From positions 7,941,619-8,005,618 of the forward strand of contig NC_088105.1 of the NCBI RefSeq assembly GCF_036370855.1: a stretch of 64,000 nucleotides of DNA, in the 5' to 3' direction. This document shows positions 11,101 through 26,100 of the stretch, one piece after another; positions within the stretch are counted from its first letter, which is position 1, and each line of letters opens with the position of its first letter. Origin of the DNA: Dromaius novaehollandiae (lineage: Eukaryota; Chordata; Aves; Casuariiformes; Dromaiidae). The notes under the pieces are model-generated. The model ran no database searches, was not told the origin of the DNA, and worked only from the letters and a program-made list of their open reading frames with translations. A program made the translations under genes and the position numbers.

Positions 11101-14100
11101 AGAGAGAGTGAGAAATGTTCTCACATTTGGCCAAAAAATTGCATAATTGTGAGGCACACTGTGAGGGTGGAGTCTACTGCTCTTTGGTATTTGACATTTT
11201 CAAAAATCGTGAAGATTTGAGGCTCTTTAGTTAGAGCAGCTTGACCACAGCTGACCAGTAAGGCAGTCTTTGCATTTGGTAGAAATGTTATCGATATTAA
11301 GGCAGGAAAAAGAAAGTTCTGAGATTGTCTTAGAGATGATTAAAGCAGCTTTGTTGTCGATGCCTTTGGGCAGTGGCAGCTGAAAAGCTAGCGCCTGGAT
11401 CAGGAAGGATGATATTCATAAGCAGTGTGGTCATGGCTGCTTTCAAAGTGCAGCAGCGTTTCTTTTCACAGCTCTTTCCTTTGCATACAATAAACATTCT
11501 GTTCTCTTAGCACTTTAAAACAATAAAAAGTGGATTCAAGTTCTTGAGCGTACATGCATGCATTTCAGTTGCTTTTGCAGTCGAAGGACAGTGATGAAAC
11601 ATGGGGCCGACTCTTACATAAAAGCAAGATCAAAGTTTATTGAACTTGCTTAAACCTCTGAGAAGAAAGGGCTCACATGTTTGGGTTTTCTGGAAATTTT
11701 ATCCTGCTCTTTTTTATTAGTTTTACACATTAAAAAAAAGTCTGAGGCTGATTCCACACTAATACTTAACTTGATACGTTTAACCTAAAATTTGGGTGAA
11801 TGAGTTTGTGTGCGTATTTAATTACGTGTTAATTTTTGAAATCATAAGCATTTAATCTTCATGCTTCTGTGAAAAGACTTCAGTTAATACAGTAGACATC
11901 AAGGCTTGCTCTGCCACTTCCATTTTTAGCTGGCAATATGAGGATGTAGAAAAGCCCGAGTCTGGGTTCTTCTGATCGGATGATCAAAAAGCTAAATATA
12001 CTTTTAAAGAATACATAACTTATGGTGGCTTTCTTTGTGGATATGTTGAATGGTTTAATGAAAACACTGTTCAATGCCAGACTAGTCAAGCATCTTCCAA
12101 GCAGTTTTCTGCTGAATATGATCTAAACAGGGGAGGTGGCACGTAACCATCAGAGCTTGACCCCGGTTGTTGGTAGATCTTTGCCATGGAGTTTGGTGGT
12201 GGTGGTCCATGGTCCACCCGCGTGGTGGGTGCGTGTGGGCTTGACCAACATTGCAGACAGCGGACAGCAAGCCTGGTGGTTCACCATCTAAGCAGGCAAT
12301 GTGCACAGTGCTAAAACAGGTCCACAAAAATGAAAAAATGGGGCCATGGAATGCCAGAACAAGGAAAAAATACAGTATACCACTTCTCAGAGCAGTGTCG
12401 GACCTTTTAAACCGTTTCAGTCATCCAGGCTAGACAGAGTTAACATCTGGAACATGTGGCAGAGACCAGCTATACCTTTAGCACTAGTGATCACTAAATA
12501 CTTTCACAGCCAACCTTGGCAAAAAATAGCCAGAACTCCTTTATAGTATAAAAACATCTGGGATTTCCCACAAAGGTTTATGTTCCCCAGATCAAGGTAG
12601 CAGCAGGTTTTGTGGCGCTCGAAAGCCTGCTTTGTCCACGAAGGCCATTTCTGAAGATGCCTTGCCCAGGATCTCAGATGGCTCGTTCGCCTGAGTAATA
12701 CCTTCCTGGAACGGCTACTGCTTTTCAGTTCTGCGCGCTCGAGGTCCCAGGGCAAAAATCTGGCCTCGTATGCAGTATCTGCAAACCCCCTGCCTGCCAA
12801 AGAGCTTTCCATTAGTTTTTTCAGCGATACACAGGCATGCTTTCTTCACATTGCACAAAAGGCAGCACCGCCAACCCGGAGCGTACAGCCAGCTCTCCTG
12901 TGCCCTTTAAAGTAGTGCTCTCTTAAAAACCCTCTCATTTGTTATCTTACGATGGATTTTTTTAAAGCTTTACGTGATCTTTTCCTTCCTTTGTAGGAAA
13001 CCACAGTTGCTATTTGTGCTGTGATTCTGCAGGGTTTTTTCATGGTGTCGATGACGAAGACCTGATTTTCGAAGCGGTGGAGGGGGTATGAAGTACCTCA
13101 AGTGACCGTTGTCTCAAGTCTGACCCGCTTTCCTTGCAGCTTGCTATTCCGTATGTTAGTGGCCGCACGAGAGGAAAAGAGCAAGCTTTTATCATTCCTG
13201 GGTAAGGAGTTAATGGCAGGGTCTGAGAAGAAAAAAAAAAAAGGCTTTTTTACTTTTAGGAGTATTGTATGAAGTAATGGCATTGTCTGTAATTTAGCCT
13301 GCCAGACACTTTCCCGTTTTCTATTGCAAGTGAGGCTCTGCCAGTGTTCGGCGGCTCAGGCTGAAGTTTCCGTGCTGAACGTCTGCTGCAAAATGCGTTT
13401 TTGAGAAAACTGCAGCTAGAATGGATGAGCGTTATTTTGGAAAATGAGGCTGAAGAAAACATGTTTCTCCTCTGTTCAGAGGTTCTGCTGAGCAGCTCGG
13501 GCTTCTCCAGGAAGGGGAAGGGGAGGGAAACCCGCAGCTCACTGCATCTCTTCGCCCCTTTAGAGGCGAGTTTGCAAAGCCAATGCAACTTTCTCTGTTG
13601 GCTGGTTGTCGCATTAGCTAAAACAGTCCATGACTCCTAACCTCACTGATGATGCTCGAGGGAGACCAGGGTGCAAAGGCAGCTTTTTTGGTATTTTTTT
13701 CCATTGGCTTCGTTCAAGAGGAGGCCCCAGCTTTGTTCCCTTATGAGATTTCCTGGTTTTCTGAGGCCACCACGACTGCAAAGTGCTTTACGAGCATTAA
13801 TCAGCTGATCTTCTCGCCAAGATGTTGTGATAGGGGCTGGGGAACGGTGGCTATAGTTTTGGGTGGTCCGCTTGGCAAGCCCAGTGTCTAATTTTTCGTG
13901 AATTGCCTGTTTTCAAGCTCTCCCTCGATTTCGAGCTGAGCTCCCGCGGAGTTGGGCTGTGGCTGTGAGCGCTCGGCACTCCTGCAAATCAGAGCAACCT
14001 TCAGACCTCCGCAACGAATGAGGCAGGTGCCATACGGGATGGATTATAAGGCGGTATTTTTAGATGTGATTGTAAAGGAAAACAGCTTTAAGCACTGCTG

Positions 14101-17100
14101 CTTCTGCTTCGTTACTCTTCTGCTCTTAGCCCAGGAAATGGCAGCAGAAGTACTGACGATAGGAAGGTCCGAGGTTAGGGAAGGTTTGGGAGTGCTGATG
14201 GCAGGAGGTATCCAGATGGGAGGGTTGTATTGATGCATCTGCAAGGATCATCCAAAAATCTGCCAGATTATCAACTGGTCTAAGTTGACTGTGATTTTTA
14301 TGGTGCTTTGGGAGGGGAAAAGATGTTGGATTGCAGTCAGAATTTTACGGTGTGACAAGCATTATTTTTGCTCGCAAACCTGATTTATTCCCACAGCACC
14401 TTTCATCCGTTGCACTGTGGGAGGTAGTATTGTCGTCGAAAAGCGAAATATTTAATGATGCATTTCAAATTGCTTCCAAACGTGCATAGCAAAGGGGACG
14501 GACTGAATTAGAGATTCGGAGGCGCCAGGAGTTCTGGCAGCTCCTAACTGGAAGTTCTTGATTTTCATGTGCTTTTTAAAATGGACTCAAAGGTATTTGT
14601 CTCCTTGTTTCCTTTGTGCTTAGCAAGCCCGTGAATTTGCGGTGGGCTTTGCAGGTGTGGGCAGTGAGCAGAGGTCAGCTGGCGTTTCCTTTACCCCGCT
14701 TTCAGCTGCAGCAAGAGGCGAGAAGCTCTGCTAGACCTTGGGGTGCTGAAAGCCAGAGACGGGAGAACTCCTGCCCCATGGTTGGAATGGGAGGTGTGAG
14801 GGAACGAGGCTCAACTAGCCCAAAAGGTGAGGTGAGACAGCTGCAAGTGTAACAGCGTGGACTGTCCACTCTCTTGCACGTGGGATACGTTCAGCAGGGC
14901 AGCAAGGCTCGATATGCGTGACCGTGTTGTCACTGCACTTTGCTGCTGGAGGAGGAAAGACTATGCCAGGTGCCTACAAAGTGATGTTTAAAGGATTATT
15001 CCCAAACCAGGCATTGCATGAAATAAAAACTGAAAGTAGCAAGTGTCAGCAAGCGTGGTGGAGGCACGTCCACCTCCCGGGCAGCTTGGAGTTCGCAGAT
15101 CAGTTGTGTCTGGAGGAAGGGGCGATGCATTATTGAAGAGAAAAAGCTGTGCGTTCTTGAAAAAGTCCGTATGCAAAAGTAATGCAGCTGCTGGATTGCT
15201 CACGGGGAGTTGTGTTTTATACAGCCCAGAAAGGAAACCAGCCTCTGGCATTTCGTGGAACGAGCTTCAAGGCTTTGCTCTGCGTTAAAACGTACAAAAA
15301 CGAGTGGTGGGTAGGCGCAGGAGGTGTCTTCACCTCATGCAGCTATAACCAGCGTGGGAGGTTTGCTTGGCCGGAGCCAGTGGTTGGTCGAGTATCCTTT
15401 GGTTCAAAAAAGATAAACAGTGAAAAATCCAGTGAAGCAAACCTGTATGTTCTGCACAGGAGGATTTAATCCAGAGCCATTAACTGGATTAATTCAAGTG
15501 TGCATTCTGTGACGAAGGCCATGTGTCCACCTGAATATCAAACGTCATAAATCAGTGTCAAAAATCTGGAATTTCCTGTCCAAAGCGAGATGCAAAGCTA
15601 GGTTAGCCTCCTTGTCCGTTTACCCAGCTCGTGGTATAAATCAAACAGCCCAGGAGCCTGTACGTTATGATTTAGAGAGAGCTGCTGAAAAGCCACAGGA
15701 CAGGCATAGCTTCCCACTTCCATGAGCTTCATTTGAGTTTGGCCTGTATGTGAGAGGTATTTGTATCCCACTCCAAAGCCTCAATTCAGCCGTCGTAACA
15801 TATTTAGTAGGAGAAACCGATTTCCCGTCGGTTCAGAAACATTTTGGGTTACAGAAGCAAATGATGTGTTAAGTAGAAAATGCTGTTAATGAGCACTGCC
15901 GCTAGCCTGGTGATCACAAACAGAACGGAGGAATGCATAAAGATATTGGCGTCGATGTTGACTGACGTGTGATTTGAGCGCCTCTCCCTTGGGATGCCAA
16001 AATCAAGGCATCTGTAAAACTTTAATCCTATTTAGGTGCACAAGACTTTCTGGAAACGGAGGCCGGTAAGGTATCTCAAGTCAAAATCCCCATAATTGCA
16101 ACCGCTAGAAAAATGTTGGAACGTAATAAATTTCTGTAGCTTAAAGGGTATTTATTTATTTATCAAGAAATTAGGTGCCGTTTTGATACCATAGTCAGGG
16201 CGAAAAGTAATATTAAACTCGGAGATGCCTGCAAATAGAGGAGGGAAGGAAATACAAAGCCACTTTGGGCATGTGAGTTCCTGTTGCCCAAACGCACAAA
16301 TACCACGCTGAGCCGTTCCCCAGTCCGTTGCATTTACCACGTTGCACTTTGACCGCTGTTTTGGCTCCTGTTTCTCTCATACCTGTTGAGATAACTATTT
16401 TAATTACCCGGCATTGCTTTTGCTATGGGCTGGCCTGCTTGGTTCATGGGAAGTAGTTGCTGTGCCCCTGGAAGGGGGACCGTGGGGTGTCGCATTGGCG
16501 TAGGAGTTCCTTGCATCGGCGTAGAAAATGCAGTTGTCCTCATTATTGCGTTTCCCCAGAAGCTGTAGGAGAAAGGCGTATTTGTCACTGCACGTGGTTT
16601 ATCATTCCCTATCACTGCTTTAATTCCTTTCTCCTGCTCTTGAGTTTCAAGTGCTTTTTGGCTGAAAGCGTGAGGAGTGCCCGGCAGCAAGCTAATTTGA
16701 AATGACGTCCTCCCAGATCCATGGTAAGCCGTGGGGAAGAACAGACCAGAGGTCTGCAAAGAGAAGCAACTTCTTCAGGGGACTTCATCCGTAGAGACTG
16801 GGCTTTAAGGGCTCGATCTCCTCACGGTCATCCCTTGGCAGCCACAGACGCCTGTGCAGGGTGTCTTCCTTCTCCGTGCTTCCTAAAAGAGTGAAAAATG
16901 ATAAACTGCAGTTGCGAAATGGGAAGGAGCACTGAGATTTGTTGGGGGAAGAAGTTGGGGCCCGAGTGAATGAACAAGGAAGGCACTGATCTGAATTTAT
17001 TACTGACTTCCCTTACGTATGGAAAAACACGAAGTCGCTTAGCACATCTCGTACCGGAACGGGGACGTCTAAAACTGATACCACGCTGAGATACAAGGCA

Positions 17101-20100
17101 GTTGCTAACAGCAACAAACATACAAAAACAAATGTGTCGGTAAGAATATAAAATACCACGTGGCAATTTTGAGCAAGAGCTTGTGGTTTGCTAGTTATTC
17201 ATCTTGCCGCACGGTTTTTCCTTTGCATGCCTGAAATACTTAGGCCGGTGGTAGCTTCATGCCTGTGAGCTGAAGTCGAAGCTGCGTGCGAGGGCACGCT
17301 CACGGCCAGGTCTCGCCGGGCGCTGAGCTTCGCATCTGGCGGTGGAGGTGAAAACTGACTGTTTTATTGCTGCTGTCTGCAAGAGATGCTTTAAATAAAG
17401 TCCTCGGTCCAGCCTCTCCGACAGCTGAGGTGTCTGGAGTTCAGGTGTAGGAGAGGCTCAACCAAAAAAAAATTTAATGCTGGATTTGAGGGTGCCACGC
17501 AAAATGTTGGATTGGGTTTCTGCGATCGCTGCGTATGGCAGGGTAGGCTGCAGCAACGCCAAGAGCGAAGCGTGCATCGCCTTGGGAGGACGTAAAATCC
17601 ACATCTGAGATGGGGCCCGTCTCTCTGCTCATGGTTTAAACTTCTTTTGGATGATAGGAATGGAGACATCTGTAAAAAGTAATACATCCCCTTTCCTTCC
17701 AGAATAAGGCTATGAGTTTTCCAGCTGTTGGCTAAGACAGGTTTTCCTGTTGAAATAACTTTGGTCTGATGTAAGTCTAAAACAAAATGGTTATGGTAAC
17801 TGAAAATATGTCTTTGTCAACTCTGTCCCATTGGGTTCTTTTTTTCTTTCTTTTTTTTTTAATCCAAGTATTTCTGTTCATTGTTGCTTCTCACAGAGTC
17901 AGAAAAGGTGCTGTTTGGTTTCTAAAACCCTATGAATCTCCCAATAAAGTGTGTGCTGATTCAGTCCTGTACTGCCTATACTCTGCATTTTCTTTACCAT
18001 ATTGTGGGGCTCATTTTCTTTATAGTTGATTCTCATGATTGGAGAACATGTTCTTGCTTTCCTTCAGAAGTCCTGTCATCTTGAATAACGCAAAAACAAG
18101 CCCATAACGTTGATTCATGTGGTTCTTGGTTGCAGCCACAAAAGTATGGACTGTGCCATATATTTGTCGGCTGACGCCGTTCTATATTCATAAAACATGA
18201 CTTGAGATCTTTTTTTAGATCTGTAGAGTTTAAAGATTAGCTTATTAGGCATCTCTCTGATGTGTAATTATTCTGGGCAGAATAATATGTTAACCAGATA
18301 ATGTGTGATTTATATACAGTAGACAAGCGAAGAAGAGTTTATGCTTAGAAAAAATGAATTTTCCAGAGTAGTTTTGAAAAGAAGATATTTATAATACATT
18401 TAAAAGACTTTTTATTTTTATTTAAGTGGCTTTCAATGGCAATTTCTACTTTTGTATCTTAGGTGTTTCTGTATGTGCTAAAACTGTATGTTTTCTTTCA
18501 AGGTACAGCATTTTACAAATTAGAGGAACCCTTAGAAATTAATGGGATGGAAAAGACACGGTAGGGTATCTGTTCAGTGAAGTCAGGGCTGGCTTATCTC
18601 TTCTAACTTGCTGCCCGTTGCTCTGTCCTCATCATTCTTAAATGACACAAGATCAGGTGCTTTTGTGTCTTCTCACAGAAGGCTCTTTCGAAATACCCTA
18701 AACAGATATTTTTAACACATCCAAATGAAATTTATAGTATTGAGAACTTCATTTGGCATTTAAACTTCAGGCTTGGTTTCAGAGCTGCTGAAGACCCACC
18801 GCTCCGCGAGGTTAGCTCTGAAAACGCATGAGAAGTCGCCTCATCCTGGGGGCACGAAAAGTCTCTTTTTGAAAAATCTTTGAATCTTCAAGCATGTATA
18901 CTATCCTTTTAGTGACAGAGACACTTCCAAAAGACAAATAGTTACAGTATATGGATCCAAACTTGTTACTGGTTGGGAAGGAGGTTTAAGGAGAAGGTGA
19001 TCATCTTTGCTTGTCAAGCTCAGTGGAGAGCAGAGACCCTAAGATGTGCATTTTGAACACCACATCTTCTAGTGGCTGTGTGTTTGCATTGGGAATTGTA
19101 AAGAATCCATGAATCATGTTTGCTTTTTTTGCGAAAAGTTTTCCAGAATTCCTGGCCCGTTCTTATTTGTTCTTTATTTTCACTGGTCTGCTTTTTTAGT
19201 TGTCCAAGAACCTGCTTTTTTTTTTTTTTAAATGAAGAAGCTAGTGGGTTTACGCAAAACCAATGGTGAAACTGTTGGTGAAATAATTGCTCAGCAATGC
19301 TTGAAAGTGTAAATAACAAAGAAGTGATGCCCTAGTGTACCAAGAATTTTTGCTACCGTGTGAGTAATAGGAAGAGATTATTGCACTATACATTAGAGAC
19401 AGGAAGAAGACTTCAGGAGTAATGTTAAGGGGTAGTAAAGTCTCCCAGAGGCTGACGTGGGATCGAGCACTCTTGGGGGTATTTTGAAGTTATGCTGGAT
19501 ACTGTTAAATGTGGGAATATTCTGTAGGAATTCAGTTCTCGTCGTGGGATGCAGTACTATCGGACCAGTGAGTCTCATCAACCCAAATGAAGATAGAAAA
19601 TGAATTTACGCATTAAGCCACCACTGAAAGAACGCAAACTTGGCTTGAAATTTGGTTGTATTTAGTAAATGCAGGCAGCCTCTGGAGGAATTCGAGTTTG
19701 GATGCGATTCAAAATGAGTGTTACTCTGTGGATAGTGCACACTTGCCTGGACTCATGGAAAATTTTTGCAGAGAGCAGCCCTGGAGAGGCTGGAGAAGAA
19801 ACTTGATTATATAACGGATTATCCTTGAAGTTCTGTGGTCGCTCAGCTGAAGAGTTTGGGGAAAGATACAAAACAAAAGTATCTTGCATACTTTTTGAAA
19901 AGCAAAACCACATTCCCATAGTTATTTATTATTACCCAGAATCTGTTCTGTCTTTGTTTTGAAAACTAGCATTAATATAAAAATTTTGCGACCCCTCTTG
20001 CAAGAGGAGGAAGCTGTTAGCTTCTTTCTCCTCCGCTGTGAATGAAACTGCCAGTGGCATGGACTGTGTGATACACTGTGCTTCAAATAGAATTGAGTAG

Positions 20101-23100
20101 ATAAGAGCTAAACATGTTTAAAGTAGCACTACTAATGATTACTTTTGTAACCAGAAGATTAAAATTTAATCTGATGTACCTAAATTTGCCAGGTTTGTCC
20201 TATTGCACAAAAGCTACAGTATACGATGCAAATATCTTTTTTCTGCTCTTAACAGCTCTTGCACGTTGCACTCTTGGGGTTGGGTTTTCTCAGTCCCCTA
20301 AATGAAGTATTTTAGCAATGTGGAAGAGGACGTCCTGCTGAGGACCCCGCGGGGCGCCCAGTTCCCGTACGGCGGCAGGAGGCTTCTCGCCCGGCTCCCG
20401 GGAGCGTCCTGGGGATGCACTTCCCGCTCCCAGCAGCGCGGCGGGCCAAGTCGCGCTGCAGGCGTGTGCGGCCTTACTGTACGAGCACGATGCTGAAAGA
20501 AGGGCAGCTCGATTTGTTTGCTTTTGTTTTTTTCCTTCGAGTCGCGTTGTGTTGTCACAAGACCGTCTGAACGTGGAAGATAAATGGGGAGGAAATGAGG
20601 CAACTCCTTTTCTGAAACGGAAGCGGCATTGAAATATTGAGACGGAAGAGCTGACTGGAAGACCCAAACACACGTTTCTTAAAAGATACAATAGCTGACT
20701 GTGTCTTCTGCTCTCGAAGCGTTTTTAGAAAGCGAGAAAACCAGCACAGCGCTGCCCCACGATCTGCTCGGCGATGCTCTTCTGGCCCCGCGAGAAAGTG
20801 AAGCACGTCCCGGCGGAAGGAGAACGTGCAGCCGCTGGCGGCTTGACAAGTCGCTCTGCTGTGATTCTTTTGAGCTTATTTCCTCCAGATAGGAGCAGGG
20901 ATTAGATGAAATCAACTCTGTGGAGAAAAAAGAAAGACCTCGAAACTGCGTCTCGGGAGGCCGTATGCCACCACCTTTACTTCGCGCTGCAGCTGCGTGA
21001 GCATCTCAGTCCAGTGCTCTCCAGCAGTTCTGTGAATTACAGCTAAAAACAGAGGTTGGAAGAAGAAAACAAATGGCATTCAACAGTTTGTCGGGACAAA
21101 AAGTAATTAGATCTTCAATGCCAGCATTTGCACAGGAGTGACTGTTAAGCGTTGCTTTGTATTTGTCCTCCGTTTCCTTCGCATCAGATTCTTTCTGATC
21201 ACAGTTTTTCTTTTTCCTTTTTTTTCCCCTTTTTTCTTCCCTGAGCCTGCGGCCGTGTAAACTAGGACTATTCTTTCTACCTTTTACGATCTCAGTTGCT
21301 GGCACTGGTTGACTTTTAGGGCGAGCAGATGTTGTGAATACCAAGGCAATCCTTTCTCGCCGTCGTTATTGCAATGGCAGAAAGTTGAGGGTTGTTTTGT
21401 TTCTTACTTGAACTGCTTTCAGGGTAAAATTACTGCAGTTTGGAAGGAATTCTGAATTTGCTAGAAGCAACTATGCTTTTACTGAACAGGTCCCAACTTT
21501 AATCTAGAAGGAATCGGAGGCATGAGCTCTGCCGAGTAAGGAGTGATTCGTGAAGCTTATCGGTTCCTTTTAGCTTTGCACAAAATGCACGAAGGAGAAG
21601 GACAAAACAAAATCATTCTGCCTCCTCCTTTTCTAGAGCTTTGGAAACATTGGCATCTTGGTTATCATCTTGCTCACCTTTGCGTAGGAAAAAAGAGGAA
21701 GGAGGAGGCCCCCCGGCAGCCCAAGAACTGGCCTTTGCTCTCCATGGCAGCTCTTGGGCAGTGGTGGCAATAATGTAGTGACATTGGTCACTCTTTTATG
21801 CAGCTGGTGCATGTAGGTAGGGATACATAGGATGGATATATTTTTTCAGGATGAGCAAAACTGATTTGCAGTTTTTCATACACAGGCCAAACGGGCTACT
21901 CAAAGGTATAGCGAATAATTGGAGCTTTCTCAGGACAAGTCTGCAGGGTGTCTTCTGGGATGGCGGCATGTCACCGTAAGGCGAGGTGCAGTGACACAGT
22001 GCTCCCGTCTTGTGGGTGGTGTCAGCAATCTGCAATTCCAGCTTATTCTCAACACAGCATGAAGGGTGGTGTAAGACTGTGATCCATTGTATTGTCATGC
22101 TTTGGAACAGTAAAATCCATACAAAGGAGCTTTTGAAATGATATTTAACTCAAACTTCTGGTTTTTGTAAAATGCATGCTCTCACCCCTCCCCGAAAACG
22201 TTGCGTGGTTAAATTTCCTCTAGTTTTACTTGCATTATTCTTGCGGTATTATTGCAGGAAGTGAATGCAAGCCTGAAGGAAATGGCTAAAAATGCGCTCC
22301 AGAAGAAATATTTTCCCGTTTTCGTTGTCCGAACTTGATATCGAGTGAAAGATGAAGCAAAGGAAATATCTCAGAATGTAAACTGCGTTTTACATGTTCC
22401 TCTCCTTGTAATCTAAAGGTTGATTAGAAACTTAATTATTGTTTTAATTTGTCTCTCCTTTTTAAGAAAGGGCGAAGAGCAATGAAGTTGGTTCGTGGTT
22501 TTCACATGGGGTTATCTTTTCATCCTCTAAGACTTAACGTTGCTCGCTGTGCCTGGTAGGCATAAATAATTCTCTCCCTGCTGTTTGAAATACGTATCTG
22601 TTATTTTTTCCCCCTCACTGTTTAATAAGGTTTGTAGCACAACTCACTGTGGTTTCGAGCTACAAGAGCTTCCTGGCATGCTATAGCAGAGGCCCAATTT
22701 TAAAAATATGTATCTAGCAGGAAAGAAACGTGTCAAAAGACCGCAAGAGGAGCTTGCCTGGGATGTTGCAACCAAAGGGCTTTTGCAAGCTCGGAGCCTA
22801 GAAGTGGGAAGGAGGGGCGATGCTGCGGGCCACCTCCGCTGATGCTCCCCTGGGCAACATGCCAGCTAAAAAACCACGTGAAACTGGGAAACGGTCACAA
22901 CTGATAAGCCAGCGATGTATACGGCCTTAGGCAGTGCACTGGTGCTTCAGAAACCTGTGGGATGTCCATCGCTTGCCTTAAAATCTGTGTATTTACCTAG
23001 CTTGGGGGCTCCCAATGGCAAGGAAGACCTCTAAGATGGGCTGAAATAGTTTCCTGAGATAAAATTGAGGAATGTGGCCCTGCCGTTGTAAATGTTGTTA

Positions 23101-26100
23101 AAATAAACGCCGTTACTTTGAGGCCTATGTTTAATTTAGTTCAGAGATGAATCTTGGTTTTAGATTTTTTTTTCTCACGTTGCTTAACTGAAATATTATG
23201 ATATTTACTCGTTTTCAATGTATATGGGAGCCAAAGGAGTAAAATACTACCGCAGGCTAATGACCTCTGTTACGGCACTTAAGAAGCGATGCATTAATGG
23301 AAAAACTAGTGTCCTGAGAAGTCTATTTGCTTTTAGGTTGACTTCCACTGGACTAGCGGTGAAGAGTTCAAAAAGGTTGAGAACCATTGACCTTCAAATT
23401 AATTTAATATAGAGCCTATTTTAGCTTCTCACAGCCCACAGGAGCTAGCTTGGGTTCATTCGCTTTGGTAAATCCCCAGTTTTGCTGATGCTGTGAAATA
23501 AGCCTATAAGTAAAGGATTATTGGGCCTTATTCTCCTTGGATTTCAGCCTGCGTGATTGTTTTTAGATAGCACCTTGTTGCTTCAGAGGAGAAACTTCAA
23601 CAACTTTAGTGATAAGCTTATCTGCCGCGACGTTAATCAGACCCTTGGCTCGTGCTGGACTCGTTTCTCCTGAAGAACCGCCAGCGCTAACTTCACCGGT
23701 TGCAATTCAGCCCTTTTAAGGTTAAAATTCAACTTCTTGCCGATGTTTCCCTGCTGTTTCGGGACTCTCCCCTCGGAGAGCTGCTCGAGCGCTGGCCGAG
23801 CGGTCTGTGCATTGGGGAGCGATGCTGAAACACGTGACCCTGGGCATTTCGATGCTAGGTAAGCCGGTGTCAAATAAAATAGCCCTGCAGCGCGTGGTAA
23901 GGCTTCGGGGCATTGCGTGCCTCGTAATAAAGACATGCCGTGGAAGTCGCTTGCAGTGAAAAGAACATTATAGGCGTAGAAACCTATTCACACTGATGTG
24001 ATAATCATGTGCGACTCGGGATAAGATTCAGTCCGGTTTTACAAAGAGCTAAACACTCAAGTAGAACTGGAGGCAGGGAGACCTGCAAGGCTGGAAAAGA
24101 AACCGTTATTTTTGGCTTTTCTCCCGCTGTGGCTCGAGTTGGCATGAACTTACAAACTTGCTTGCGTAGCTCGCCCTAGGAGAGAAGCTTAACTTTTGGT
24201 GGAGCACAGATTCCACGCCCACGGCCTTAGCCGACGAGATTGCTAAGAAATCTGCTTTTTTTCTTCCAAAAGACAGCACGCGTGACTTGCACACTCTTGC
24301 TATAACACGCGTGGGCTGATTGCCCAAGGGGCCCTGTGTTTTGGTGCACCAAAGCCGTCTTGGGAAGAGGGGTGATCGCACGGGAAAAGCTGTCTCGGCT
24401 TTCACGAGTGCAAACAAAGCTGTGGAGACAGGATTCGGCCAGAATCAGAGCACGGGATGTGTCTGCCTTCTCTTTCTTTTCATAGTAAGTTATGACTAAT
24501 AGAAATACTATTTCTATAAAGAAAGATCAAGTTGAGCTGTGCTTTCAACAGCAAAGAGAATAGTATTTTCCCTCACTTTACGGGTAGTATAACACCTGTG
24601 CGCGTTTGGATTTAAATAGACCCGATTTTTGGCGGCGCCGTAGGTGCTGCGCAAGGAAGACAGCCTTCAAAAAGCGGGACTAATTGGTCATTTCCACCTC
24701 GCTGTTACTTGCTGCCGAGCGCTGGAAGGCGGCGGGCACCGTTCGAGGCTGTGCCAGGGCTGATGGCTTTCGCAGCTTCCCTGGTTTCCAGGTGTGTTTG
24801 ATAGAAGTCGCGCTGCAAGAGCGCAGCCAAGGTCAGCGCTAGCTTCACCGTCTCGTTGCAACGTGCTTATTTCAGTGCAAGCAGTGGAACCCCAAATAAA
24901 TTCTGCGTTTTCCCTTTTCCCAGTGGGGTTACTGGCATATGTTTCCTGGTTTTAAGTGCAATGACATTTGTTTCTGTTTTTAAAGGATATATCATACCTT
25001 GTGTTAAAACTCTTGTGATCAAATGCAAGCGCTGCTCTGTACAACAGGAGATGCATCAGGGAGCATTAATAAAGTTTATTCTGGAGCAAGACCTGAACTC
25101 TCAGCAAAGGGAGAACATCTGTACGTGCATCTGCGGGCCCCGGTCGCCTTAATTTGGCAGAAATCCTTCAACCTCCACCGCTGTCGTTTTTTTTCTGTTT
25201 GTAAGCACAGTTTCGTGTAGTCTGCTCTTAGAGATGATCTAATTTCATATTCTACTAGTGTAAACATGAAGCTAGCTGTTAGGTTTCCGAGCGCGTTTAT
25301 AAGGGCTGGAGCTGTGCTGTTGCCAAACCAACCAAGTGGGAAAGTTGGCTTGGCTTCATATAAACAACTCAGACTGAGCAAGCCGCACTAAATTTGGAAA
25401 AGAATTAGGGGAACTCATTTTTCGAAGTATTTTATCTGCCGTTACCCCGCGTTATCGTTCCGTGGGAAGCGTTTCTAGCGCTCGTCGCTGTTTCCATCAT
25501 GTTTATTTTCAGATGGCCTAGTCTTGTCTTCTGTAAACCAAAAGAATTCATGTAGGGGACGATGAATCGTGTCCGCTTCCATTCCCGCTCGCCGCTGGTA
25601 TTAAGCTTCCCCCCGATCTGAGGGGTATAGGATCAGCTCCTCACTTCATGCGGGTTGGGGCTGGTGTCTCAGAGCCCTCCCTAAGAGATTAAGAGGCCAC
25701 TGGGAGCTGGGAAAGAAAAGGCCTTGGTGGGAGATGGGCAGAAACTGGCCCTTGCCAGCACGGGAAACTCCTCTCCGCTGGGGCTGGGGCCAGCACCATC
25801 CTGCTGCTGGCCGGGACTGTCCACTTGCAGGGGAAAAAAAAGCTGTAAAGGAGGTTTTGGGAAGCTTTGTCCTTATTTGCAGACTAAACTAGCCCGAAGC
25901 AGGCTAGTTTTTAAAAGAATGTGAGATGGGCAGGGATTTTCCGGCTCGGCACCACCGCCGTCCCGCTATTAGAGGCCAGCGCGTCCTATAATCAGGAGGT
26001 CTCGAATCATCTGATCCCTTAAAAACCGGAGGGTTGAGGTCCGGACGGTCACCCGATGCTGCCCCCCAACTCAATTTGTGTAATTTACACATGAAAAGTT

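Noticed and set aside
16400..16759. A 119-codon - strand frame with a Pro/Thr/Gln-rich, protein-like second half
   Set aside because: No family recognised, no splice context and a length within chance expectation. A protein search against bird proteomes would settle it. A conserved hit would reopen the case.
20290..20691. A 133-codon - strand frame
   Set aside because: Caused by the short GC-rich patch at 20325-20475. No homology recognised.
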